Below, piece by piece: positions 7,783 through 16,050 of a stretch of 34,977 nt of DNA (its first letter is position 1; every line of letters begins with the position of its first letter). The stretch covers positions 1 to 34,977 of the forward strand of contig JAUZOD010000042.1 in the NCBI GenBank assembly GCA_030706635.1. Reading direction: 5' to 3'. Position numbers and translations under genes: made by a program. This stretch comes from Bacteroidota bacterium. Lineage in GTDB: Bacteria; Bacteroidota; Bacteroidia; Chitinophagales; Chitinophagaceae. The notes beneath the pieces were generated by a model. That model was not told the origin of the DNA. It saw only the letters and a list, made by a program, of their open reading frames with translations, and did not search any database.

Positions 7783-8701
7783 AGTGCTTCAGCTGAAGAA
7801 ATATTTTGCCACGCAGAAAGCCGTGGACGATATCAGCTTTATCCTGGACAATGGCTCCATCTTTGGGCTGCTTGGCCCCAACGGGGCTGGTAAAACCACG
7901 CTGATCCGCATGATCACCGGTATCTTTTATCCTGACGAAGGAAACATCCTGCTGAACAGCAAAAAATTCAATCCCGATGAAGATGCTGCGCGAATCGGTT
8001 ACATGCCGGAAGAGAGAGGATTGTATAAGAAGATGAAAATCGGAGAGCAGGCCATTTACTTTGCCCGGTTAAAGGGCTTATCGAGGCACGATGCCGTAGA
8101 CCGGATTAAAAAATGGTTTGTACGGTTTGAAATGCAAAGCTGGTGGAACAAAAAGATTGAGGACCTGAGCAAGGGCATGGCACAGAAACTTCAGTTCGTA
8201 ATTACTGTTTTGCATGAACCTGAGCTGATCATTCTGGATGAACCATTCAGCGGCCTCGATCCGGTGAATGCAAATCTGATCAAAGATGAGATCTTCAGAC
8301 TGGCAAAAAACGGATCGTCTATTATCTTCAGCACGCACCGCATGGAACAGGTAGAGGAGATTTGCGACCATATCATCCTGATCAATAAAGGTCAGAAGAT
8401 CCTCGATGGTTCGGTAAGCGCGGTAAAACAGGAGTTCAAAGAGAACCTTTTCCGTTTAACGGCCCACCCGCTTCCGGAAGACAACCGTTCTTCGTTGTTC
8501 GATCTCTTATCGAAAAAAGCAGACTGCATCACCCTGCGCATTAAAGAAGGTCATTCCCCCAATGAGGTGCTGGAATATTTCATTAACCGCCAAAGCCTTA
8601 TTTCGGATTTCCGGGAATTGCTTCCCTCCCTGAACGATATTTTCATCCGGCTGGTGGAAGGAACCTCTGTTTCCCGCCAATTTCAAAACATTCAATCCTA
8701 A
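7769..8701 (+). CDS. ABC transporter ATP-binding protein
   Basis: A 310-residue ATPase subunit of an ABC-2 type exporter. Motifs in order: Walker A GPNGAGKT (36-43), the ABC signature LSKGM (133-137), Walker B LIILDEP (153-159) followed by the D-loop SGLD, and the switch His190 in STH. The C-terminal part after about residue 215 resembles the DUF4162 extension found in NatA-like subunits. The ATG at 7769 overlaps the upstream gene; a second in-frame ATG two codons on (7775) is also possible. The permease gene starts three bases after the stop, so the two form one transporter. The substrate is unknown; NatAB-like sodium export or drug export are possibilities. Confidence 0.93.
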   Translation: MPMLEVLQLKKYFATQKAVDDISFILDNGSIFGLLGPNGAGKTTLIRMITGIFYPDEGNILLNSKKFNPDEDAARIGYMPEERGLYKKMKIGEQAIYFARLKGLSRHDAVDRIKKWFVRFEMQSWWNKKIEDLSKGMAQKLQFVITVLHEPELIILDEPFSGLDPVNANLIKDEIFRLAKNGSSIIFSTHRMEQVEEICDHIILINKGQKILDGSVSAVKQEFKENLFRLTAHPLPEDNRSSLFDLLSKKADCITLRIKEGHSPNEVLEYFINRQSLISDFRELLPSLNDIFIRLVEGTSVSRQFQNIQS

Positions 8702-8704
8702 GGC

Positions 8705-10039
8705 ATGAAAAAGATCGGACTGATCATACGCAGGGAATACCTGACCCGGGTCAGAAATAAAACATTCCTGCTTTCCACGTTTCTGCTCCCCATTATGATT
8801 GTGCTGCTGATCTCCGGAACGGTAGCTCTTTCATTAAAAGGAAAAACCACCCATCGCGTGGCCGTGCTCGATCAGAATGGTTATTTTAAAGATTATCTCA
8901 AGAGTGATTCAAACATCCGTTTTGATTTCAGTGCCGGCATCGACAGTCTGAATTATCCGTCAAAAAATTGCACGGCCGTGCTCATCATACCCGTGCTTCC
9001 GGAAGGGCAAAAAACCATTTACCGGTTGAAATATAAAAAGCAAATGGGGATCTCCGATATCAACGACCTCGAAAGACGGATTTCTTCTGCCATCACGGAT
9101 CATCTCATCTACAACAAAACAAATCTTAGCCGGGCCCGTTTGGATTCTTTACGTTCCGCTTCGGATATTGCCGAACTGAAAACGTATTCCGATGAAGGAA
9201 AGAATTCAAAAGCTTCCAGCCAGGGTCTTGCTTACGGCATCGGTTATGCCTGCGGGTTCCTGATCTATCTGCTGACTTTTATTTATGGGGCAGCCGTTAT
9301 GCGTGGGGTTATGGAAGAAAAGACCAGCCGGGTTGCCGAAGTGATCGTCAGTTCCGTGAAACCCTTTCCGCTGATGCTGGGCAAGATCATTGGCATCGGC
9401 GCCGTCGGACTGACCCAGTTCCTGTTGTGGATCGGGCTGATTGTTGTGCTGGCCGGCGTGGCGCAGGCCTTTATACCCCATGAATTGCTGGCTCAAGTGA
9501 ATCACCTGCAACAGACCGGCGGCATGGCAAATGCTTCGGCCATTCAGACCAGCGAAGCGGCGCGGCAGATCTTTGAGGTAAAACAAGCCATTGCGACGGC
9601 CAACTGGCTGCTCATCATCGGCTGCTTCACTTATTATTTTCTGGGAGGATATCTTTTTTACGCTTCCCTGTTTGCCGCCGTTGGCAGCGTGGTGAACGAA
9701 GACCCCCAGGAAGCGCAGTCCTTACTATTACCCATCAGTATGCCCATTATCTTTTCCTTTATTATTATGAGCATCGCCGCACAGGATACCGGCGGATCCC
9801 TGGCCGTGTGGGCAAGCATCATTCCCTTCAGCTCGCCGATCGTGATGATGGCCAGAATCCCTTATGGCGTGCCGGGAGCTGTTCCTTACTGGCAGTTATT
9901 GCTCTCGATGGGCATGCTGGCCGGCGGATTCCTGTTTACTACCTGGATGGCCGGAAAAATATACCGCACGGGAATACTCATGTACGGGAAAAAGCCAAAC
10001 TGGAAAACCATGTGGGCATGGGCATGGAAGAAACAGTGA
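8705..10039 (+). CDS. ABC-2 type transporter permease (NatB-like)
   Basis: A 444-residue membrane subunit partnering the ATPase just upstream. It begins IIRREYLTRVRNKTF, the amphipathic start typical of ABC-2 permeases. A first membrane helix lies at about residues 20-45, then an extracytoplasmic domain of about 130 residues, then a cluster of about five helices from residue 178 to near residue 430. The motif MEEKTSRVAEVIVSS, characteristic of the NatB/ABC2_membrane_3 family, follows the second helix. Together with the ATPase it would export an unknown substrate across the inner membrane. The stop lies only 6 bases from the end of the convergent lipoprotein gene, with no hairpin between. Confidence 0.9.
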   Translation: MKKIGLIIRREYLTRVRNKTFLLSTFLLPIMIVLLISGTVALSLKGKTTHRVAVLDQNGYFKDYLKSDSNIRFDFSAGIDSLNYPSKNCTAVLIIPVLPEGQKTIYRLKYKKQMGISDINDLERRISSAITDHLIYNKTNLSRARLDSLRSASDIAELKTYSDEGKNSKASSQGLAYGIGYACGFLIYLLTFIYGAAVMRGVMEEKTSRVAEVIVSSVKPFPLMLGKIIGIGAVGLTQFLLWIGLIVVLAGVAQAFIPHELLAQVNHLQQTGGMANASAIQTSEAARQIFEVKQAIATANWLLIIGCFTYYFLGGYLFYASLFAAVGSVVNEDPQEAQSLLLPISMPIIFSFIIMSIAAQDTGGSLAVWASIIPFSSPIVMMARIPYGVPGAVPYWQLLLSMGMLAGGFLFTTWMAGKIYRTGILMYGKKPNWKTMWAWAWKKQ

Positions 10040-10045
10040 GGCGGA

Positions 10046-10822
10046 TTACTTACTAACGGGTAATGGCGTTGTACTCACCGAGGCGCTGGAAAAATAATAG
10101 ATCCGTTTACGGGATAAAGGAAGGGTGGCTTCGTTCTGCGTGCCGCGGGCGATCGTGATACCCATTACAGATTTTGGCGGGAAGCTGGCTAAGTCCGAAC
10201 GCGTTAAAAAATAACTGCCGTTGTCCGGTACCGTAATACTAACGGTATTTATTTTGTCCGGAAGTGTTGAATCTGATTTTCTGCTGAGTTCATTGTAATA
10301 AAACAACTGCACCACCACATTTCCCCATGTATTTTGTTCATCGGGAGACCAGTTGAGCTGAACGCCCTGGCTCAGATGAACCGTATCGGGGTAATCAGAG
10401 ATCAGTCGCAGGAGCTGCTTGGGCAGGTAAACGGACCTGCTGATGGTGTCATCTTCTCCATCTCCCCGGATCGTTACCATCACATAACTGCCAAAAAGAG
10501 GCATACCCTTGGGCGTGCCCGATGCATAATTGTAGTTATAAGTATAGTCAACGCCTGGCTGTATCTCCTGGTTGTTTACAGACAAAGCGTTCACTCCGGT
10601 AATCTGGTGGTTATTGCTGTCAATAAAAGCGGCGCTAACACCAATATGCAGTTCATTGCTGTCGGCCTTGTTGATTACCTGGCTGGCATTTATGAGAACG
10701 TAGTTATATACCGCCGGATTCTGGGTTCCAAACCAGGTCCAGCTATTCGTATTATTGCTTCCGTCTTTATGGCAGGAAACCAGGCAGCCCGCACCCAGAA
10801 GAAGCATCAACGGTTTATTCAT
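10046..10822 (-). CDS. Putative lipoprotein of unknown function
   Basis: A 258-residue protein with a short hydrophobic leader ending in a lipobox LVSC (Cys17), preceded by another Cys at 13. It is predicted to be lipid-anchored, with a polar, Asn/Ser-rich stretch after the anchor. The remainder is beta-rich with no cysteine pair or catalytic signature that I recognise; the pattern (NWSPDEQNTWGNVVVQLFYYNE) suggests beta-sandwich folding. It converges on the ABC permease gene and is divergent from the nitronate monooxygenase gene, so it is probably expressed alone. Confidence 0.75.
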   Translation of the reverse strand: MNKPLMLLLGAGCLVSCHKDGSNNTNSWTWFGTQNPAVYNYVLINASQVINKADSNELHIGVSAAFIDSNNHQITGVNALSVNNQEIQPGVDYTYNYNYASGTPKGMPLFGSYVMVTIRGDGEDDTISRSVYLPKQLLRLISDYPDTVHLSQGVQLNWSPDEQNTWGNVVVQLFYYNELSRKSDSTLPDKINTVSITVPDNGSYFLTRSDLASFPPKSVMGITIARGTQNEATLPLSRKRIYYFSSASVSTTPLPVSK

Positions 10823-10912
10823 GCCTTGAACTTAAAAGATGCCCCATAAATATACTTTTTTAGAAAGAATTAAAAAAAACAAACTGTCAACCGGCTGTAC
10901 CTTTATGGTTAA

Positions 10913-11875
10913 ATGCCGTTTTCCAACGCAATTACCCGCTTATTCGGGATCTCCTATCCCATTATTCAGGCCGGCATGGTCTGGAACAGCGGCTGGCGGC
11001 TGGCTTCGGCTGTAAGCAATGCCGGCGGCCTCGGCCTGATCGGCAGCGGCAGCATGAATCCGGATATACTCCGGGAACATATCCGTAAGTGCAGGGCCGC
11101 CACGGATTACCCTTTCGGAGTTAACATCCCTTTACTTTATCCCGAAGTCGAAAAGCAGATCCGGACGGTTATTGAAGAAAAAATCTCTATTGTTTTTACT
11201 TCCGCCGGTAACCCGGATACCTGGACGCACGTCTTAAAGCAGGAGGGGATCAGGGTGGTTCATGTGATCAGCAGCAGCAGATTTGCCCGCAAGGCCGAAG
11301 CATCCGGTTGTGACGCCGTGGTGGCGGAAGGTTTTGAGGCGGGGGGACACAATGGAAGGGAAGAAACCAGCTCCATGGTACTTATTCCGGCAGTCGCTCA
11401 GGCAGTGAGGATTCCGGTGATCGCAGCCGGAGGTATTGTTTCCGGACGGCAGATGTATGCGGCCATGTGTCTCGGTGCATTGGGGGTCCAGATGGGTACC
11501 CGGTTCGTGCTCAGTGAGGAGGCCTCTTCGCACCCGGATTTTAAAACCAGGGTGTTGCATGCAACAGAAGGCGACACTTCGTTGTCTTTAAAGTCACTGA
11601 TGCCCGTGCGCCTTTTGAAGAATAGGTTTTATGAGCAGGTTTCAGCGGCAGAACGGCAGGGTGCATCTGTCGCTGAGTTGAAGAATCTGTTAGGCAGGGG
11701 GAGAGCAAAAAGAGGGATGTTCGAAGGGGATCTGGAAGAAGGGGAACTCGAGATCGGACAGGGCTGCGCCCTCGTTAAAGACATTCTTTCTGCAGCGAAG
11801 ATCGTTGAAAATATATGGGCCGAATTTAGGAAAACCCGCGCCAATCCTCTATCTTGTAATCCAGAAGTATCATGA
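10913..11875 (+). CDS. Nitronate monooxygenase family protein (2-nitropropane dioxygenase-like)
   Basis: A 320-residue FMN-dependent TIM-barrel protein. Diagnostic features are the N-terminal YPIIQAGMVW with SNAGGLGLIG, the phosphate/flavin segment AEGFEAGGHNG containing His146 (the position of the catalytic base in class I enzymes), and PVIAAGGIVSGRQMYAAMCLGALGVQMGTRF. Such enzymes oxidise toxic nitronates; the related FabK enoyl-ACP reductases share the same fold and some motifs, so exact chemistry is not certain. The gene overlaps the next one by four bases (ATGA), pointing to translational coupling. TACCTTTA upstream (near 10899) is one base off the -7 consensus. Confidence 0.85.
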   Translation: MPFSNAITRLFGISYPIIQAGMVWNSGWRLASAVSNAGGLGLIGSGSMNPDILREHIRKCRAATDYPFGVNIPLLYPEVEKQIRTVIEEKISIVFTSAGNPDTWTHVLKQEGIRVVHVISSSRFARKAEASGCDAVVAEGFEAGGHNGREETSSMVLIPAVAQAVRIPVIAAGGIVSGRQMYAAMCLGALGVQMGTRFVLSEEASSHPDFKTRVLHATEGDTSLSLKSLMPVRLLKNRFYEQVSAAERQGASVAELKNLLGRGRAKRGMFEGDLEEGELEIGQGCALVKDILSAAKIVENIWAEFRKTRANPLSCNPEVS

Positions 11876-12282
11876 GAAATTATATTAATTTACTTTTCCT
11901 GGTTGTTCTTTCCTTTCTTGCCTGCAATATTTATGCACGCGATGGAAAAAGCGGTCCCTGTCTCATCAAGGGACAGGTAGTGGATGCTGTTACCAAAAAA
12001 CCGGTTTCCGGCGTGGTCGTTTCTGCCATTGTTTCGGGGAACGTCAACCAGAAGGAAGCCATTACAGATAATGAAGGGTATTATTTTTTTGAACAACTTC
12101 CTTCCAACCATGTAAACCTCCGTTTCGAGAAAAAAGGCTATCAGAAATTCAGATACCAGGATGTGGTGGAAACCACTGAAAAGAAAACGGTTAAAATCAA
12201 TGTAGAGGTGCATCCGGATGCATCAGAACTTCTCCCGGACGATTCGGAATATCCCTTACTCAGGATACTCGGAATGAAGTAG
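11872..12282 (+). CDS. Small secreted carboxypeptidase-regulatory-like domain protein
   Basis: A 136-residue protein with a signal peptide (about residues 1-22, ending NIYARDG) followed by one CarboxypepD_reg-like / CNA-B type beta-sandwich. This is recognisable from KGQVVDAVTKKPVSGVVV, the EAITDNEGYYFFEQLP turn, and LRFEKKGYQKF. In Bacteroidota this domain usually heads TonB-dependent transporters; here it stands alone with a short acidic tail, so a structural or adhesive role in the envelope is possible but unproven. The start codon overlaps the stop of the monooxygenase gene by four bases. A terminator follows directly. Confidence 0.82.
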   Translation: MRNYINLLFLVVLSFLACNIYARDGKSGPCLIKGQVVDAVTKKPVSGVVVSAIVSGNVNQKEAITDNEGYYFFEQLPSNHVNLRFEKKGYQKFRYQDVVETTEKKTVKINVEVHPDASELLPDDSEYPLLRILGMK

Positions 12283-12292
12283 GGTCAACCCA

Positions 12293-12343
12293 CCGTCGCT
12301 GAAGCTTCGGTCGCTAGCGACGGAGCATGGATGGGGTTTTTTT
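12293..12343 (+). terminator. Hairpin with T7 tract after the carboxypeptidase-regulatory-like gene
   Basis: Arms CCGTCGCT (12293-12300) and AGCGACGG (12316-12323) pair perfectly around a 15-base loop that contains its own GAAGCTTC palindrome. The outer bases CCCA/TGGG can extend the structure. Seven T follow at 12337-12343. It lies between two convergent genes and may serve both, though the T tract points to the plus strand. Confidence 0.65.
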
Positions 12344-12354
12344 AGATCATCTGA

Positions 12355-13353
12355 CTAACTTTCCCCCAGATCTATCTCCGTATTATCCCCGATATTCAGA
12401 CTACGGCTTTCCCCCTTTACCTCGGTATCGCTGCCAATCAGTGAATGCGTGAGTACAATATCATACAGGTTGGCAAAAGACCCAATGATGGAATCTTTTA
12501 AGATAGAATAGTTGATGTTGGTTTTTTCACCAATGGCCACATTCGGTCCGATGATGGAATTTTTGATATCACACCCGGAAGCAATGTTAACGGGATGAAT
12601 GATGATGGTATTCTCCATCTGGTGATCCGGGGCTATATTACTGCCAAACTTCTTGAGCAATTTGGCATTGGACTCCAGCAGGGTTTCTTTTTTACCACAG
12701 TCAAACCAGTTCTGCACTTTGAAGGACTCAAACTTCACACCACTGCTGATCATACACTCAATGGCATCAGTCAGATTATATTCGCCGTAACTGGTGTGGT
12801 GGCCCTTAATATTATTCTCCAGACAGCTAAACAACTGGCCCGTTTCGCGGATTCTGTAAATACCCACCAGAGCCATATTGGATTTTGGAATCTGCGGTTT
12901 TTCCACCACCCTGCTGATAAAACCGTCCTCTTCTATTTCGGCAACCCCAAAATTCCTGGGATCATCGACTCTTTTAACACCCAGGGTGGAAACATCTCTC
13001 TCCACCACCGGCCTGATTTCATACTCGCAAATCGTATCGCCCAGCACAATGAATATCTCGTCATCGCCCACCAGGTCCCTCGTCAGCAAAATGGCATGGC
13101 CAATACCCTGTCTTTCGTTCTGAAAAACAAACCGCATATTGAGTCCCGGATATTTATCATTTACATAATCCTGAATCTTGGTGCCCAGGTATCCCACGAT
13201 AAAAATGAATTCGTTTATACCAGCCTCAAGCAACTGATCCACAATGATGCTGAGTATGGTTTTACCTGCGAGGGGAATCAGCGCCTTCGGCTGAGTATAG
13301 GTATGCGGTCTTAATTTTGTGCCGGCGCCTGCTACGGGAATAATTGCTTTCAT
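12355..13353 (-). CDS. Sugar-phosphate nucleotidyltransferase (glucose-1-phosphate thymidylyltransferase-like)
   Basis: A 332-residue enzyme joining a sugar-1-phosphate to an NTP to make an activated nucleotide sugar. The N-terminal Rossmann-like catalytic domain has GAGTKLRPHTYTQPKALIPL (9-28), a close variant of the signature GxGTRLxPLTxxxPKxxxP, with Lys in place of the usual Arg. The metal-binding Asp106 lies in VLGDT, and VEKPQ and GIY motifs follow. From about residue 240 the protein continues as hexapeptide-like repeats (IHPVNIASGCDIKNSIIGPNV), a left-handed beta-helix. This two-domain layout fits long RmlA-type or archaeal-like thymidylyl/uridylyltransferases. There are no sugar-biosynthesis neighbours, so the sugar is not identified. 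Confidence 0.85.
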   Translation of the reverse strand: MKAIIPVAGAGTKLRPHTYTQPKALIPLAGKTILSIIVDQLLEAGINEFIFIVGYLGTKIQDYVNDKYPGLNMRFVFQNERQGIGHAILLTRDLVGDDEIFIVLGDTICEYEIRPVVERDVSTLGVKRVDDPRNFGVAEIEEDGFISRVVEKPQIPKSNMALVGIYRIRETGQLFSCLENNIKGHHTSYGEYNLTDAIECMISSGVKFESFKVQNWFDCGKKETLLESNAKLLKKFGSNIAPDHQMENTIIIHPVNIASGCDIKNSIIGPNVAIGEKTNINYSILKDSIIGSFANLYDIVLTHSLIGSDTEVKGESRSLNIGDNTEIDLGES

Positions 13354-13494
13354 ATTCAGTATTTGCCAGCATAGTTTTCATGGACCGGCTACTACCCGAT
13401 CCAACTAATCCGGCTGATCCTGTTATGGTTAAAGATCCAGATAAAAGCCCGAAAGTAACGAAATTTCCATTTTCTGTCTTAATTTAAATGATCG

Positions 13495-13835
13495 GTGACC
13501 GGCGGAAGAAAGTTGCTCAGTAATTCTTCCAGGATACCTGACCGCTACGCTTATGCAGATATACAAGGGGTGAAACATGCCACGGACCAGGATGTGCGGC
13601 ACGCGGTGAGAAAAGCAGGCTCCTGTATTTACTGCAGGTACACGTTACCGTTACAACAATACGACCTGCCGCCTCCCGGGTATGCTGAATTTAGTTACGG
13701 TTGGTTTATCAGCAGGCATGCAGAAAACGGCCTGCTTTATCACTCGGGATCCAATAGCGGATTCCGGTCCTTTGTCCTGCAGATTCCGGATAATTCTTTT
13801 ATCAAATCAGCTCCCATTGAATCTTTTATAAACAG
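13495..13835 (+). pseudogene. Remnant of a serine beta-lactamase-family hydrolase
   Basis: The frame has two separated islands of the class C beta-lactamase/D-Ala-D-Ala carboxypeptidase-like family. LLSNSSRIPD near the start matches the LLxHTSGIPD segment that follows the SxxK motif. FSYGWFISRHAENGLLYHSGSNSGFRSFVLQIPD (about 13690-13794) matches the conserved C-terminal region with its HxG (HSG) motif. The SxxK nucleophile motif, the YxN motif and roughly 150 residues between the islands are missing, and the frame has no proper C-terminus: it runs on into the glyA leader. It is a decayed gene with internal deletions, not a functional enzyme. Confidence 0.7.
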
Positions 13836-13853
13836 ATGGCCTATTTTTGTGCC

Positions 13854-15131
13854 ATGCAAAGAGATAACCTCGTATTCGAACTCATTCAAAAAGAACTTGA
13901 ACGTCAAAGGCATGGTATTGAACTGATTGCGTCCGAGAATTTTACGTCCATCCAGGTGATGCAGGCCATGGGAAGCGTGATGACCAACAAATATGCTGAA
14001 GGATATCCGGGACGAAGGTACTATGGCGGTTGTGAAATTGTTGACCAGACCGAACAGCTGGCTATTGACCGTTTGAAAGAAATATTTAACTGTGACTATG
14101 CCAACGTGCAGCCGCATAGCGGCGCGCAGGCAAATGCCGCGTTGATGCTGGCCATTTTGCATCCGGGCGATAAAATTCTAGGGCTCGACCTCAGTATGGG
14201 CGGACATCTTACCCACGGGTCACCAGTTAATTTTTCAGGGAAACTATACCAGCCTCTTTTTTATGGCGTGAGGAAAGAAGACGGCCTGGTGGATTACGAC
14301 ATGATGGAACAGGTGGCAAAAAAAGAAAAACCCAGGCTGCTGATTTGCGGGGCCTCAGCGTATAGCCGGGACTGGGATTATCCGAGGATCCGGAAGATCG
14401 CAGATTCCGTAGGTGCGCTGGTGATGTGTGATATGGCCCATCCCGCAGGGCTTATTGCCAAAAAATTATTAAGCTCTCCATTTGAAGATTGTCATTTTGT
14501 TACTTCTACGACCCACAAAACGCTTCGTGGTCCGCGTGGTGGCATCATCCTTATGAAAAAAGATTTTGACAACCCCTTTGGGTTAAAAGATAATAAGGGT
14601 AACGTACGCCCCATGAGCAACCTGCTGGACATGGCTGTTTTTCCAGGAACTCAGGGCGGCCCCCTCGAGCATGTGATTGCAGCCAAAGCGGTTTCTTTCG
14701 GCGAAATTCTCTCCGATGAATTCACGGATTATGCCAAACAGATTATCGTCAACGCCCAGGCGATGAGTGCCTGCTTCAGCAAAAAAGGATACGATATTGT
14801 TTCCGGCGGAACAGACAATCATTTGCTGCTGATAGATCTCCGGAATAAAAACATCAGCGGGAAAAAAGCAGAGATTGCCCTGGGCAAAGCAGATATTACC
14901 GTGAACAAGAATATGGTTCCGTTTGATGATAAAAGTGCTTTTGTAACTTCCGGCATCCGGGTGGGCGTTCCTGCCATCACCACGCGCGGTATGAAAGCGC
15001 AGGATATGCAGGAGGTGGTGGACTGGATCGACGAAGCCCTGATGCACGCGGAAGACGAGCAGGCATTAACAGTCATTCGTAAGAAAGTGAATGAAAGAAT
15101 GAAAGCTTTTGCCTTATATCCGGAATGGTAA
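13854..15131 (+). CDS. glyA: Serine hydroxymethyltransferase
   Basis: A 425-residue PLP enzyme that interconverts serine and glycine while loading tetrahydrofolate with a one-carbon unit. I chose the ATG at 13854, giving [14 protein letters not shown], the usual family start; the in-frame ATG at 13836 would add six residues with no counterpart. Seen are the N-terminal IELIASENF, the tetrahydrofolate/PLP region [17 protein letters not shown]-contacting DMAHPAGL, and the Schiff-base Lys222 in [14 protein letters not shown]. The C-terminus has the conserved [17 protein letters not shown]. The leader overlaps the end of a beta-lactamase-like pseudogene, so the promoter may lie within the remnant. 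A DUF4293 gene follows after 33 bases. Confidence 0.98.
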   Translation: MQRDNLVFELIQKELERQRHGIELIASENFTSIQVMQAMGSVMTNKYAEGYPGRRYYGGCEIVDQTEQLAIDRLKEIFNCDYANVQPHSGAQANAALMLAILHPGDKILGLDLSMGGHLTHGSPVNFSGKLYQPLFYGVRKEDGLVDYDMMEQVAKKEKPRLLICGASAYSRDWDYPRIRKIADSVGALVMCDMAHPAGLIAKKLLSSPFEDCHFVTSTTHKTLRGPRGGIILMKKDFDNPFGLKDNKGNVRPMSNLLDMAVFPGTQGGPLEHVIAAKAVSFGEILSDEFTDYAKQIIVNAQAMSACFSKKGYDIVSGGTDNHLLLIDLRNKNISGKKAEIALGKADITVNKNMVPFDDKSAFVTSGIRVGVPAITTRGMKAQDMQEVVDWIDEALMHAEDEQALTVIRKKVNERMKAFALYPEW

Positions 15132-15164
15132 CGCCGGTTTTTTTAACGCTAAACTGATCTATTT

Positions 15165-15611
15165 ATGCTTCAACGCATGCAATCCGTCTGGCTGCTGTTT
15201 GCTGCCATCTGCGCTTTCCTCACCATCCGGCTTTCTTTTTACGGGGGCAATCTGGAAACCGTCATCAATCCGCCCTTGTCTGCTTTACCCGCTGAAACTT
15301 CCCCCCTCCAGTATCTGAATGCCGCATTCAACATCTGGATCCTGATCATCACGATCGCCCTCGTTTGCGGATCCGTTATCGATATTTTCCTTTACAAGAA
15401 CCGGAAGCTTCAGTTGCGCATCGCGATCGTCGCCATCCTGCTTTCCCTGCTTAATATTTACCTGTATTACAAACAAACCCTCAAATTCTCTCATGGGTTT
15501 TATGCACTGACCTCGGTACTCGTCTTCGTAATCCCGGTATTTTTATTCCTGGCTGCGAGGGGTATCAAAAGGGATGAGAAACTCATAAAAAGCCTGGACA
15601 GGTTGCGCTAG
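15165..15611 (+). CDS. DUF4293 family membrane protein
   Basis: A 148-residue integral membrane protein that begins MLQRMQSVWLLFAA, the typical start of the DUF4293 family found in Bacteroidota. Four hydrophobic segments are visible, at about residues 7-25, 56-76, 86-104 and 115-133, with a periplasmic loop between the first two and a basic C-terminal tail. The family has no established function. It follows glyA in the same direction with a short gap containing a T-run but no hairpin, so co-transcription is likely. Confidence 0.85.
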   Translation: MLQRMQSVWLLFAAICAFLTIRLSFYGGNLETVINPPLSALPAETSPLQYLNAAFNIWILIITIALVCGSVIDIFLYKNRKLQLRIAIVAILLSLLNIYLYYKQTLKFSHGFYALTSVLVFVIPVFLFLAARGIKRDEKLIKSLDRLR

Positions 15612-15678
15612 TTGTAAAAGGTTAAAACACTCTGTTCGTGGTATAGAAAGAAATAAATATTGTTTCTACCTTTGAATT

Positions 15679-16050
15679 ATGGGTATTTCAGAAATAACCT
15701 TATACAATATGTTGCGAAAAGAAATGGGTGAACAGGAAACTTATGAGCTGGTGGAATTTATTCATTCAGAGGTAAAGGCTGAACTGGACGCGAGAACGAA
15801 TGTGTTCCTGACAAAAGAATATTTTAGAGCCGGGCTGGATTCAAAAATAAGTGAATTCCCGACAAAAGAATATTTGAAAACTGAACTGGGATATTTGAGA
15901 ACTGAACTGGATTCAAAAATAAGTGAATTCCCGACAAAAGAGTATTTTAGAACTGAGCTGGATTCAAAAATGAGATCAGCATCACAAAAATTTCCCCGTA
16001 TAGCTTGCTTTGATCTTTTTCAGTCCTGCTGGAACGCCTTCATATACTAA
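15679..16050 (+). CDS. Repeat-built coiled-coil protein, probably truncated
   Basis: A 123-residue frame starting MGISEITLYNMLRKEMGEQETYEL, followed by a charged coiled-coil made of repeats based on TKEYFRxxLDSKISEFP (17 residues; one copy carries a 7-residue heptad insertion). At DNA level, 15835-15869 is repeated exactly at 15907-15941. Related small Bacteroidota/proteobacterial proteins of the DUF1640/coiled-coil type usually end in a membrane helix. Here the last about 23 codons lie antisense inside uvrA (15982-16050) and look like its shadow, so the natural C-terminus seems lost. TACCTTTG at 15667-15674 is a perfect -7 box but sits too close to the ATG at 15679; the next ATG at 15709 would fit that promoter better. 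Function is unknown. Confidence 0.55.
   Translation: MGISEITLYNMLRKEMGEQETYELVEFIHSEVKAELDARTNVFLTKEYFRAGLDSKISEFPTKEYLKTELGYLRTELDSKISEFPTKEYFRTELDSKMRSASQKFPRIACFDLFQSCWNAFIY
15835..15976 (+). repeat. In-frame coding repeats in the coiled-coil ORF
   Basis: A 35-base stretch (15835-15869) recurs exactly 72 bases later (15907-15941), and its first 17 bases (CTGGATTCAAAAATAAG less the last two) recur again from 15958. Unit spacings are 72 and 51 bases, 24 and 17 codons, so the frame is always kept. Shorter TKEY-type units flank it. The near-identity of the DNA points to recent slippage or unequal recombination rather than old selection on protein sequence. Confidence 0.85.

Noticed and set aside
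15667-15674. TACCTTTG as promoter for the coiled-coil ORF
   Set aside because: Matches the consensus but lies four bases before the first ATG; usable only if the start is the ATG at 15709, so not listed as a separate feature.
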